From assembly GCF_041916975.1 (NCBI RefSeq), contig NZ_JAYRYK010000001.1, positions 3,224,001 to 3,288,000 of the forward strand: DNA of 64,000 nucleotides, in the 5' to 3' direction. Positions 17,795 through 26,206 of the stretch are shown here, piece by piece (within the stretch, counting starts at the first letter, position 1; every line of letters starts with the position of its first letter). This DNA is from Sphingosinicella sp041916975. GTDB lineage: Bacteria > Pseudomonadota > Alphaproteobacteria > Sphingomonadales > Sphingomonadaceae. The notes under the pieces are model-generated. The model did no database searches. It was not told where the DNA came from and worked only from the letters and a program-made list of their open reading frames with translations. The position numbers were made by a program, and so were the translations under genes.

Positions 17795-18735
17795 TACGCT
17801 ACGCCATCACCAGGCTGGCGCTGGCCTTGCCGACGATCGTCATTGCGCTGTTTCTGATCTTTGCGCTCATCCGGCTCATCCCCGGCGATCCCGCGCAGCT
17901 CATTCTGGGCGAGACGGATGATCCGGCGGCGCTCGCGCGCATTCGTGCGGAGCTGGCGCTCGATCAGCCGCTCGCCGTGCAGTTCTATCACTGGGTGACA
18001 GCGCTGGGACAGGGGGATTTCGGGAAATCCATTTCGATGGAAAGCCCGGTTCTCGACCTTCTCGTGCCGGCCATGGGTGTAACCGCGTCCCTTGTGATTC
18101 CGGCGGTCGTGCTTGCCGCGATCATGGCTGTGCCGCTCGGCATGTTCGCCGCGTGGCGTCAGAACACCCGCACGGACACAGTCGTGGTCGCGCTCGCAAC
18201 CGTCTCGCTGTCCATTCCAAGCTTCTGGCTGGGGTTGATGCTGCTGCTTCTCTTCGGTGTTCAGCTCGATATTTTCCCCGTGGTTGGATACATCTCGCTG
18301 ACTGAAGATTTTGCGCAGGGGCTGCATTATCTCGTGCTTCCCGTGCTCACGCTTGCGTTGATCGAGGCCGGTGTGCTGGTGCGTTTGGCGCGCGCCAGCA
18401 CGATTGAAGTCCTGCAGCTCGAATATGTTGCTCATGCGCGGGCCAAGGGGCTTTCGGAATCGGCTGTCGCCTGCCGGCATGTGCTGCCAAATGTGATCGG
18501 GCCGACGTGGATCATGATCGGGCTCGTACTCGGCGGCCTTCTCGGCGGCGCCGTTGTCATCGAGACGGTGTTTTCGTTGCCGGGCCTAGGACGCCTCATG
18601 GTCGAAGCCGTGTTCGCGCGTGATTACCCCGTTGTTCAAGGCTGTATGGTGATTGTGATGCTCTGCTATGTCGGCGTCAATTTGATGATCGAGCTTACCG
18701 CTCCTGTCGTATGTCCGGCGCTTCGCTATGATTAA
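17791..18735 (+). CDS. Peptide ABC transporter permease (DppB-like)
   Basis: 314 residues with six membrane segments. The N-terminus MIRYAITRLALALPTIVIAL and RLIPGDPAQLILG are hallmarks of DppB/OppB permeases, and the cytoplasmic coupling loop reads EYVAHARAKGLSESAVACRH. ATG at 17791 overlaps the binding-protein stop by 4 bases. It pairs with the next permease to form the membrane channel of the importer. Confidence 0.93.
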   Translation: MIRYAITRLALALPTIVIALFLIFALIRLIPGDPAQLILGETDDPAALARIRAELALDQPLAVQFYHWVTALGQGDFGKSISMESPVLDLLVPAMGVTASLVIPAVVLAAIMAVPLGMFAAWRQNTRTDTVVVALATVSLSIPSFWLGLMLLLLFGVQLDIFPVVGYISLTEDFAQGLHYLVLPVLTLALIEAGVLVRLARASTIEVLQLEYVAHARAKGLSESAVACRHVLPNVIGPTWIMIGLVLGGLLGGAVVIETVFSLPGLGRLMVEAVFARDYPVVQGCMVIVMLCYVGVNLMIELTAPVVCPALRYD

Positions 18736-19570
18736 CTCTACGCGCAGCTGGACGACGATGCTGAAAACCCGCCCGAGCGGCGTCGTGGGAATGGTGGTGC
18801 TCGTTCTTGTCGTTTCCGCTGCGATTGCGGGGGCCATAGCCACGCCTTTCGATCCAACGATGGTGGATTTTTCCTCCCGCCTGCTGCCGCCATCCCTGCG
18901 GCATTGGCTTGGAACGGATGAGTGGGGACGAGACGTCTTCAGCCGCCTACTGTCCGGCGCGGCGATCACCGTGAGTGTTGCGGGCATGACGACGCTCCTC
19001 GTCACAGTTTTCGGCGCGCTGCTGGGCGCCTTCTCCGGCTTTGTCGGGGGCTGGTTCGATCGCGGCATCGTCGCGCTGATGGATGCGTTTCTTGCCTTTC
19101 CAGCGCTCGTTCTGGCGATCGCGATGACGACGGTTCTCGCGGGTTCGCCTGTCGCGCCCGTGATCGCGCTTGCCGTTGCCTACATGCCGTACATGGTTCG
19201 CGTGGTGCGGGCGAATGTCATGACGATGCGTCAAAGGGATTTTATCGCGGCATCGAAAGTGATGCGTAACAGCGCGGCATTCACGCTTGTTCGGCACATC
19301 ATGCCGAACACCGTCGCCCCCGTGCTCGTTATGGCGACTTCGCTTTTCGGGTGGGCGTTGCTGGCAGAATCGGCCTTGTCGTTTCTCGGCCTGGGTCTCG
19401 CCCCGCCCGCGGCGAGCTGGGGCGGAATGTTGGCGGACAGCCGCAACTACTTCGCCGATGCGCCCTGGCTTGCAATCGCTCCCGGGGTCGCGATTTCAGG
19501 CGCCCTGCTCGGCATCAATCTTTTTGGTGATTTCTGCAGGGATTACTTCGATCGGAAGATGAAAGACTGA
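18728..19570 (+). CDS. Peptide ABC transporter permease (DppC-like)
   Basis: 280 residues. Typical DppC features: an N-terminal helix (SGVVGMVVLVLVVSAAIAGAIA), then HWLGTDEWGRDVFSRLLSGA, and the coupling loop RDFIAASKVMRNSAAFTLVRH, ending in LGINLFGDFCRDYFDRKMKD. It overlaps DppB-like by 8 bases and the ATPase start by one base. A later in-frame ATG at 18760 is possible. Second half of the translocation channel. Confidence 0.93.
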   Translation: MINSTRSWTTMLKTRPSGVVGMVVLVLVVSAAIAGAIATPFDPTMVDFSSRLLPPSLRHWLGTDEWGRDVFSRLLSGAAITVSVAGMTTLLVTVFGALLGAFSGFVGGWFDRGIVALMDAFLAFPALVLAIAMTTVLAGSPVAPVIALAVAYMPYMVRVVRANVMTMRQRDFIAASKVMRNSAAFTLVRHIMPNTVAPVLVMATSLFGWALLAESALSFLGLGLAPPAASWGGMLADSRNYFADAPWLAIAPGVAISGALLGINLFGDFCRDYFDRKMKD

Positions 19571-21327
19571 TGAGCCCTTCTTCATCTACGCCCGTGCTTG
19601 CCGTTGAAGGCCTCACGATCGCCGCGAAAGGCGGCTCTGCCATTGTCCAGAATTTGGGATTTTCGCTGAAATCCGGGGAAATCGGCGCACTTGTGGGCGA
19701 GTCCGGGAGCGGCAAAACCACGGTGGGGCGTGCGATCCTCCGCCTTCTGTCACCGGCTCTGTCCGTTACGGCGGGCTCCATCCGTTTCGAAGGTCATGAT
19801 CTCGTCCAGGCTGACGCCGGCATCATGCGTAACCTGCGCGGGCGGCGTATCGGCGCGGTCTTTCAGGAGCCGATGGTTTCGCTTAATCCGTCACTGACCG
19901 TCGGCCGACAAATGATGGAAGCGCTTTTGCTTCACGAAGCGATCTCCCGGCGAGAGGCGCGTGCGCGATGCCTCGATATGCTGGAAAGGGTGAGGATCAG
20001 CGATCCGCTTCGCTGTTTCAATGACTATCCCGGCAAGTTCTCGGGCGGCATGCGCCAGCGCTTCATGCTCGCATCGGTATTGTCGACGCGTCCATCACTG
20101 CTTATCGCAGACGAACCGACGACCGCACTGGACGCGATAATCCGCAAGGAAATCATGGATCAAATGGTCGAGCTCGTGCGGGAGCTCGGGACGACAGTGC
20201 TTCTCATCAGCCACGATCTGGCGATGCTGTCACAATATTCCGATACAACCACGGTCCTCAAGGGCGGGCAGATCGTCGAACATGGCGATACGCGCGATAC
20301 TCTGCTCCACCCGCGGACGACCTACATGCGCGAATTCGTTGCTGCACTGCCCAAGCGCCCTGCGAGCAGCTCTGCCGAAACCGCGGAGGACGAGCTTGTC
20401 AGCGTCACGAACCTCGACGTGACATTCCGCACTAAACCCACTGCACCGTTCGCGAAAGGCGGTTCGGTTTGGGCCGTTCAAGATGTCAGTTTTGACGTTC
20501 GGCGCGGCGAGGTGGTGGCCGTAGTCGGCGAGTCCGGTTCCGGAAAGACGACCTTGGGACGAACGCTTGCAGGCCTCAACTTGGTCACATCCGGCACATT
20601 GGATGGACCGTGCTTTATCGACAGTCAGGCCAAAGCGGTGCCTCGCATACAGATGATCTTTCAAGATTCGCACTCTTCCCTCGATCCGCAAATGACGCTC
20701 GAGAGCATCGTAGCTGAACCACTAAGGCAGGATCGCAGTCTGACGAACGCGGAACGTCTGGCGCGTGCGCGTGAAGCACTTGAGGAGGTCGGGCTTCCCG
20801 CCTCGTTCTGCAAGCGCTACGTACATGAACTCTCGGGAGGACAGCGGCAGCGTGTCGGCATTGCACGCGCGGTGGTCAGCCATCCGGCCCTCGTTGTCGC
20901 TGATGAGCCCGTGTCCGCACTTGATGTTTCCGTTCAGCGCCAGGTCCTGAATCTCCTCGCGCAAATGAGGTCAACCTATGGCCTGTCTTACCTCTTCATT
21001 TCGCATGATCTCAGCGTTGTGGAGGAAATTGCGGACCGCGTCCTCGTGATGTACCGGGGGCGTCTCGTGGAGGCGGGAACGCGCGAGTCGATTTTCGAGC
21101 GACCGCGCCACCCGTACACGCGCCGCCTTCTGGAGGCCACGCCACGCATCTTTCACGCCTCTGACGACACATACGAACTCGCGATTCCATCGACCGAATT
21201 TAGCGCCGCCCCCGACGGCTTCATCTACTACGAGCCGGATAGTGCCAATGGCGGCGGGCTCGCACAAATGGTTCAGATTGATCAAGGGCATCAGGTTCTC
21301 TGCACCCGGGTCGCAGGTTTGTGCTGA
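19570..21327 (+). CDS. Fused dual ATP-binding subunit of peptide ABC transporter (DppD-DppF fusion)
   Basis: 585 residues with two complete nucleotide-binding domains. Domain 1 has Walker A VGESGSGKTT near residue 43 and signature SGGMRQR; domain 2 has Walker A VGESGSGKTT near residue 320 and signature LSGGQRQRVGIARA. LLIADEPTTALD and LVVADEPVSALD give both Walker B motifs, and each half has its own conserved switch His (LISHDLA, FISHDLS). DppD and DppF are usually separate genes; fused forms like GsiA/YejF are known. It energises import with the two permeases and the lipoprotein upstream. Confidence 0.94.
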   Translation: MSPSSSTPVLAVEGLTIAAKGGSAIVQNLGFSLKSGEIGALVGESGSGKTTVGRAILRLLSPALSVTAGSIRFEGHDLVQADAGIMRNLRGRRIGAVFQEPMVSLNPSLTVGRQMMEALLLHEAISRREARARCLDMLERVRISDPLRCFNDYPGKFSGGMRQRFMLASVLSTRPSLLIADEPTTALDAIIRKEIMDQMVELVRELGTTVLLISHDLAMLSQYSDTTTVLKGGQIVEHGDTRDTLLHPRTTYMREFVAALPKRPASSSAETAEDELVSVTNLDVTFRTKPTAPFAKGGSVWAVQDVSFDVRRGEVVAVVGESGSGKTTLGRTLAGLNLVTSGTLDGPCFIDSQAKAVPRIQMIFQDSHSSLDPQMTLESIVAEPLRQDRSLTNAERLARAREALEEVGLPASFCKRYVHELSGGQRQRVGIARAVVSHPALVVADEPVSALDVSVQRQVLNLLAQMRSTYGLSYLFISHDLSVVEEIADRVLVMYRGRLVEAGTRESIFERPRHPYTRRLLEATPRIFHASDDTYELAIPSTEFSAAPDGFIYYEPDSANGGGLAQMVQIDQGHQVLCTRVAGLC

Positions 21328-21430
21328 GATCTTCTGTTTTGGAGGCTGGCTTCTATTAATTGAAAACGACGACCCATAAGAACGGCGCTAGGTCTGTTCG
21401 GATGGTCCGTGTGAAACGTGGAGTTCTGGT

Positions 21431-22570
21431 GTGAGCATTGATCTGGATGACAAGGCTGAGCTGTTGAAGCTGTTCGGCGGAACGCTCATGCCGGGCGAAG
21501 TCGTGCATGCGCTCCTTCGAAACAGTCGCGTGTTTCCCTATGGAATCGTGTCGCGCGGTTCAGGCGCGCCAAAGATGCTGTCCTATTCGCCGCAGCCATT
21601 TCCTGCGATCGCGGTCGAACACGATGGGCGTACGTTCGATATGGCGGACTTTCTTTCGGTAAACCGCGTCGCAGGCCTGCTGATCCTGAAGGACGGTCAG
21701 GTCGCTTTCGAACAATACGAGCTCGGGCTTGATGCGGATATGCATTGGGCATCCTGCTCGGTGGCAAAGTCGATTGCATCAACGCTTGTCGGCGCCGCGA
21801 TGTACGACGGGGCTATCCGCGACCTCGACGCGCCGCTCACCGACTTTATCGAGATCGGCGGGCCGTACGCCGAGGTGTCGCTGCGCCAGCTGCTGCGCAT
21901 GTGTACCGGCGTTCAGTGGAGCGAGGAGTATGTCGATCCCGGGTCCGAGCGGCGTAAACTTCTCGCTCGTCAGCTTGAATTCAAGCCGAGAGCCGTCGTG
22001 GAGCACATGGCCGGCCTGTCCCGGTGCGCACCGCCCGGAGGGTCGTGGGCTTACAACACGGGCGAATCGTACCTTGTCGCGGCCGTTCTTGAGAAGGCAA
22101 CGGGCCGTCCGCTGACAGAGTATCTTTCCGAAAAGATCTGGTCCCGTCTCGGCATGGAGCAGGATGCCACCTGGTGGCTTGATAGTCCCGGCGGAATGGT
22201 TGTTTCCGGCAGCGGCATGGGCGCCACGCTTCGGGATTATGCGCGTTTTGGCCAGTTCGTCCTTGATGACGGCGTGATCGCGGGCGAGCGGGTCGTGCCC
22301 GAGGGATGGTTCAAGGAGGCGGGATCGCCGTTCCGTATCGGGGAGAGATTGATCCCCTATGGCTACATGTGGTGGATGCCGGAGCTTCAGGATCCCGAAC
22401 TCGAAGGAACGTTCCAGGCCGAAGGGATTTACGGTCAGTATATTCATCTCAACCCTCGTGAGCGCCTTGTCATCGTCCTGCTAAGCGCGCGTTCGAAGCC
22501 CAACTATCGCTTGCGTTTCGAATTGAACGACGATGCTTTTTTTGCCGCAGTGGCGCGGGCGCTCAAATGA
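21431..22570 (+). CDS. Serine hydrolase, beta-lactamase/NylB fold
   Basis: 379 residues, no signal peptide, so cytoplasmic. SVAK (Ser110, Lys113) is the nucleophile and base pair of the class C beta-lactamase fold, and YNTGES (Tyr208) is the second motif. The family includes D-aminopeptidases, esterases and 6-aminohexanoate-dimer hydrolase. GTG at 21431 has GGAG 7 bases upstream. Following a peptide importer and D-amino-acid-type oxidases, it most likely cleaves an amide or peptide once imported. A 100-base gap with nothing recognisable separates it from the ABC genes. Confidence 0.88.
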   Translation: MSIDLDDKAELLKLFGGTLMPGEVVHALLRNSRVFPYGIVSRGSGAPKMLSYSPQPFPAIAVEHDGRTFDMADFLSVNRVAGLLILKDGQVAFEQYELGLDADMHWASCSVAKSIASTLVGAAMYDGAIRDLDAPLTDFIEIGGPYAEVSLRQLLRMCTGVQWSEEYVDPGSERRKLLARQLEFKPRAVVEHMAGLSRCAPPGGSWAYNTGESYLVAAVLEKATGRPLTEYLSEKIWSRLGMEQDATWWLDSPGGMVVSGSGMGATLRDYARFGQFVLDDGVIAGERVVPEGWFKEAGSPFRIGERLIPYGYMWWMPELQDPELEGTFQAEGIYGQYIHLNPRERLVIVLLSARSKPNYRLRFELNDDAFFAAVARALK

Positions 22571-22600
22571 CCGGCGGAAAGCGGGTCTGAGGAGAAGCTG

Positions 22601-23740
22601 GTGCGTCCGCTTGAGAACGTCCTTGTGGTCAGTCTGGAACAGGCGATCGCCGCACCCTTCTGCACGCGGCAGCTCGCGGATCTTGGCGCGCGTATCATCA
22701 AGATCGAACGGCCGGGTGGCGGCGATTTCGCGCGAGGATATGACGAACGGGCACGGGGAATGTCATCGCACTTCGTATGGGTCAATCGTTCCAAGGAAAG
22801 CGTGACACTGGATCTGAAGATCGCGGGCGACCTGCAGGCGCTACGCGGATTGCTGTGCCGGGCCGATGTCTTTGTTCAGAATCTCGCTCCTGGCGTAACA
22901 AGCCGCCTTGGCCTTGACCATGGCACGCTTGCGGCGAGGAATCCGGGGCTTATCGTGTGTGATATCTCTGGCTATGGCGAGGGTGGACCTGATGAGCAGC
23001 GCAAGGCCTATGATCTGTTGATCCAGGCTGAATCCGGTTTCCTCTCGTTGACGGGAACCGGGTCCGAGCCCTGCAAGGCTGGAATATCCATAGCCGATAT
23101 CGCAGCGGGAATGTATGCTTACAGCAATATTCTGAGCGCGCTTCTGGAGCGTCAGAAGACGGGGCGGGGGCGACGGGTCGACATATCGATGCTGGAAGCC
23201 ATGGCAGAGTGGATGAGCTTTCCGCTTTACTACGCCCTCGATGGCGCTTCCCCACCGGCGCGGTCAGGTGCCGACCATGCCACGATCTTTCCGTATGGCC
23301 GGTTTGCCGTGGCCGACGGTGAGATCGTGCTCGCTGTGCAGAACGATTGGGAATGGGCGGCGCTTTGCACGAAGGTCCTGCGTCAGGCGGCACTTGAAAA
23401 GGATCCTCGATTCAAAACTAATTCCCTACGGGTGATGAACCGTGCCGCGTTGAAAGCGATTATCTCTGGCACTGTCGGCAGCCTTTCTCTTGAAGAGGTT
23501 GAACGTCGGCTCGCGGAGGCGCGAATTGCCTATGCGCCTATCAACACGATGACGGATTTGTGGGAACATCGGCAACTGAAAGCCAGAGGCCGATGGCGGC
23601 AGCTCGAAACGCCGGTCGGAATGTTGCCGTGCCTCCTCGCTCCCGGGCAGGTGGATATGCACATTTCGTCAGTGCCCGAAAAGGGCGCGCACACTTCAGC
23701 TGTTCTTCAAGAGTTCGGATTGGGGCCTTTCGGCGTATAG
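22601..23740 (+). CDS. Class III CoA-transferase (CaiB/BaiF family)
   Basis: 379 residues. Conserved Asp166 in ISIADIAAGMYAY, the covalent intermediate residue, and SGYGEGGP near 123 mark family III CoA-transferases, which move CoA between carboxylic acids. GTG start with GAGGAG upstream. As the last gene after hydrolase, amine oxidases and aldehyde dehydrogenase, it probably activates the resulting organic acid as a CoA thioester for further breakdown. No ligase or beta-oxidation gene is nearby, so the donor is unknown. Confidence 0.9.
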   Translation: MRPLENVLVVSLEQAIAAPFCTRQLADLGARIIKIERPGGGDFARGYDERARGMSSHFVWVNRSKESVTLDLKIAGDLQALRGLLCRADVFVQNLAPGVTSRLGLDHGTLAARNPGLIVCDISGYGEGGPDEQRKAYDLLIQAESGFLSLTGTGSEPCKAGISIADIAAGMYAYSNILSALLERQKTGRGRRVDISMLEAMAEWMSFPLYYALDGASPPARSGADHATIFPYGRFAVADGEIVLAVQNDWEWAALCTKVLRQAALEKDPRFKTNSLRVMNRAALKAIISGTVGSLSLEEVERRLAEARIAYAPINTMTDLWEHRQLKARGRWRQLETPVGMLPCLLAPGQVDMHISSVPEKGAHTSAVLQEFGLGPFGV

Positions 23741-24440
23741 AGGCGTGCCAGTAATGATGCCGAAGGCCTGGACACCGGAACGATCTGGCGTTCCGCGCAG
23801 CGATGGATGTGTTCTGTATCGGCGGCTTGTCGATAAGGCTGGGTGATCTGGTTTGGCGGCGTTCTGACGCTCGGCCTCGCTTTCCTCCGGCGCTATCTGA
23901 AGGACAGCCGCAAAAATTCCGACAGTCGGAAGCCTGCAATTATCGACTCTTGGCGCGGAATCTCCTAAAGCAAGGAACGCCAGCTTTGCCGAGCGACCAC
24001 CCCGATCACGTGCCTGCCCCGGCGGCTGAGGGGCCGGAGATAATCATCAACGATGGGGCGGAAACTTTCGCCTTTTCGCGGCATCGCGTCGAACCGGACT
24101 GCTAATCCGCTCTATATCTATCCGTTTAGCGACTGGAGAAGGACGCTTGTGGTTGCTCAGGTATTGTAAACGCCGCAGAAAAAACGGCCACTCTCTCCGT
24201 TTCAATCAACGAAATAATGATGGGGCATGATCGGGGGCGTTTGTAGTCTAATAGAAATGAAACCATTGTATTTACAGATATAAATTCCCCAAGTAACCTT
24301 CCTCCCGCTCCGCCACGAACCCCTCCTTAAGGGGTTCGCAGAAATCGATCGAGATTGTCGATTGTTTGCCGAAATCAAACGCTTGACGGATCAAGTCGTC
24401 CACGCTCGTTCGGAGGTCTCCAGCTATTTAACGATAAACA
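23741..24440. other. 700-base stretch without a supported gene
   Basis: Lies between two convergent units. A 100-codon open frame at 23803-24105 (+) has no recognisable domain, no good ribosome site and an Arg/Pro-rich composition, so it is probably chance or a decayed gene. From about 24180 to 24300 the sequence turns AT-rich. A strong hairpin sits at 24316-24338. Nothing else stands out. Confidence 0.45.
24316..24338 (-). terminator. Hairpin downstream of the FecR gene, possible terminator
   Basis: CGAACCCCT (24316-24324) pairs perfectly with AGGGGTTCG (24330-24338) around a 5-base loop. It lies about 100 bases after the minus-strand FecR stop. There is no U-tract on either strand, so termination is only a possibility. 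Confidence 0.4.
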
Positions 24441-25487
24441 TCACTTCGATGCGGACAATACCAGGTGGCCCGGCGCGACCTCCGTCACTTCCACACCCGT
24501 CATGATGTGCAGTGCCTCCACGAAGCCTTCGACTTCGCCAGCCTTGAAGTAACCCGCTATGGGCATGGCGCGAAGTTCATCGCCGCGAACTTCGATGTCG
24601 ACGTCCGAATAGCGGCCGACCTCATCTACAACATCCGAGAGCGGCTCCCCAGCGAAGGCGAGCATTCCGACGCGCCACGACAGCTTTCGATCGATCTCGG
24701 TAGGTGTCACATGCTCCAGGATTTCGACGTGTTCGGCCGAAAAGACTGCGCTCTGGCCTGCTGTCAGTTCCATGACCGTGCGGGCCGGTGAGCTGGCGCT
24801 TTGCGTTCCGGCGCGCGGTTTCGCTGCGGAGAGGGCCACGCGCCCTTCAGAGACCATGACGTCGAGCTTATTGGCCTTGTTGAGGCGCACAGAGAAAGCC
24901 GTTCCCACTGCTCTCACGATGCCGCTTCCAGCATAGACGGAGAACGGCCTCGATGTGTCGTGCGCGACTTCGAAAAACGCTTCCCCGCGCAGGAGCTTTA
25001 CGCGCCGCTCCTTTTCCGTGAATTCTGTGGCGATGCGGCTGTCCGTGTTCAGGGTCAGCTTCGAACCGTCCGGCAAGGTGACAATTTCCTGCCCGCCGAC
25101 ACTCGTCTGATACGCCGCAACAAAGCGGGGAGGGCGGGTCTCGAGAACATCGCGATTGAGGAGCGCGCCAATGGCCACAACAGCGAGCAGGACCGCAGCC
25201 AGTGCCGGCAGCGCCACCGCCACGCGGCGCAGGAACGACGGCTTTACGGGCGCGTCTTCCGTCGAGGCATAGGCGTTCAGGCCTTCCAGCCTGTCAAGAC
25301 CATCCCAGAGCCCGGCAAAACGTTCGAAAGCATCGTGATTTTGTTCGCTTTCGCCGCGCCACCGGGCGAACGCCGCGTGGTCTGCCGGCGTCATTTCGCC
25401 GCCTTCAAGGCGCGCAGCCCACTCGGCAGCTTCCGCCTCGCTCTTCTTCGGATCGGGAAGAAGATAGATGTTCCCTGCGTCAGTCAT
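24441..25487 (-). CDS. FecR-family anti-sigma / sensor protein
   Basis: 348 residues. An N-terminal cytoplasmic DUF4880-like helical region (EAAEWAARLEGGEMTPADHAAFARW), one membrane helix around residues 83-105 (VALPALAAVLLAVVAIGALL), the FecR domain (GGQEIVTLPDGSKLTLNTDS, RGEAFFEVAHDTSRPFSVYA, VRAVGTAFSVRL) and a C-terminal signalling part. It passes a signal from the STN domain of a TonB receptor to its sigma factor. It overlaps the FecI start region by 8 bases, so the two are co-translated. The partner receptor is most likely the STN-bearing one at 29824-32592. Confidence 0.93.
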   Translation of the reverse strand: MTDAGNIYLLPDPKKSEAEAAEWAARLEGGEMTPADHAAFARWRGESEQNHDAFERFAGLWDGLDRLEGLNAYASTEDAPVKPSFLRRVAVALPALAAVLLAVVAIGALLNRDVLETRPPRFVAAYQTSVGGQEIVTLPDGSKLTLNTDSRIATEFTEKERRVKLLRGEAFFEVAHDTSRPFSVYAGSGIVRAVGTAFSVRLNKANKLDVMVSEGRVALSAAKPRAGTQSASSPARTVMELTAGQSAVFSAEHVEILEHVTPTEIDRKLSWRVGMLAFAGEPLSDVVDEVGRYSDVDIEVRGDELRAMPIAGYFKAGEVEGFVEALHIMTGVEVTEVAPGHLVLSASK

Positions 25488-26088
25488 TGGCTTTGCGCGC
25501 CATTTCGGTTCCCGCAGTCGTCATTTTCAGGATCGCACCCGTGCTTGCTTTGCGCAGGGCGCCTCCGCTGAATTCCGCCGGGTCATAGCCTTGATTGCGC
25601 AGATAGGCGTTGCACGCGATCAATGCCGCAGCCACGCGCTTTTCAACCGTGCTGACCGAAACGTCCAATTTCGCCGCAATCTGCTTGAACTTCAGTTTAT
25701 CGACCTTGCACATCCAAAGCGCTTGCCGCAGTTCCGGTTTCAGGCTGGCAATAGCCTGAGACAGGATGAACAGTTTGAGGCGCCCGTCGACCTGGTCCTC
25801 GACAGTGCCATGGCGCTCGTCGACGAGGGCTTCGGAGCCTTTTGAATCCTCGAAAAATTCCGTCGCGCTGTTTTCCTTCTTCGTTGCCTCGCTGATCGCC
25901 AGGTTTTTGGCAACGCGGATGAGGAAGGCCTTGAGGTTTCCGATGTCTTGCTTCTCGCTGGCAACGAAGGTGCGCAGGAAGACCTCTTGCACCAGATCGT
26001 CCACGTCGTCTCCCCGACGGCGATAGCGGGAGACGACGCGCCGAAGCGTCACCTCGCACTCGATAAAGGTGTTCAGCAAACTCGACAT
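25480..26088 (-). CDS. ECF sigma factor (FecI-type)
   Basis: 202 residues. Region 2 contains DDVDDLVQEVFLRTFV and region 4 LKFKQIAAKLDVSVSTVEKRVAAAL, as in FecI-like extracytoplasmic sigma factors. The ATG at 26088 (MSSLLNTF) is preferred over the longer open frame because it fits the family length and has GGAAAG upstream. The C-terminal 35 residues (from about YLRNQGYDP) extend beyond region 4. It should switch on the receptor and peptidase genes when FecR signals. It is placed downstream of, not upstream from, its presumed targets. Confidence 0.92.
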   Translation of the reverse strand: MSSLLNTFIECEVTLRRVVSRYRRRGDDVDDLVQEVFLRTFVASEKQDIGNLKAFLIRVAKNLAISEATKKENSATEFFEDSKGSEALVDERHGTVEDQVDGRLKLFILSQAIASLKPELRQALWMCKVDKLKFKQIAAKLDVSVSTVEKRVAAALIACNAYLRNQGYDPAEFSGGALRKASTGAILKMTTAGTEMARKAND

Positions 26089-26206
26089 CGGTACTTTCCG
26101 AAACGGCCGAGGGCGCACGGCGATGCGGATGCTAGCACGTAGCGGCAGGGCAGGCCAGAATCCATCACGCTGCCTCGGTTTTCTCTGCCTGCCGCCATTC
26201 GGGTAT

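Noticed and set aside
21431..22570. Nylon-oligomer hydrolase
   Set aside because: The fold matches, but the family is broad and no specific residues were verified; naming it NylB would overstate the evidence.
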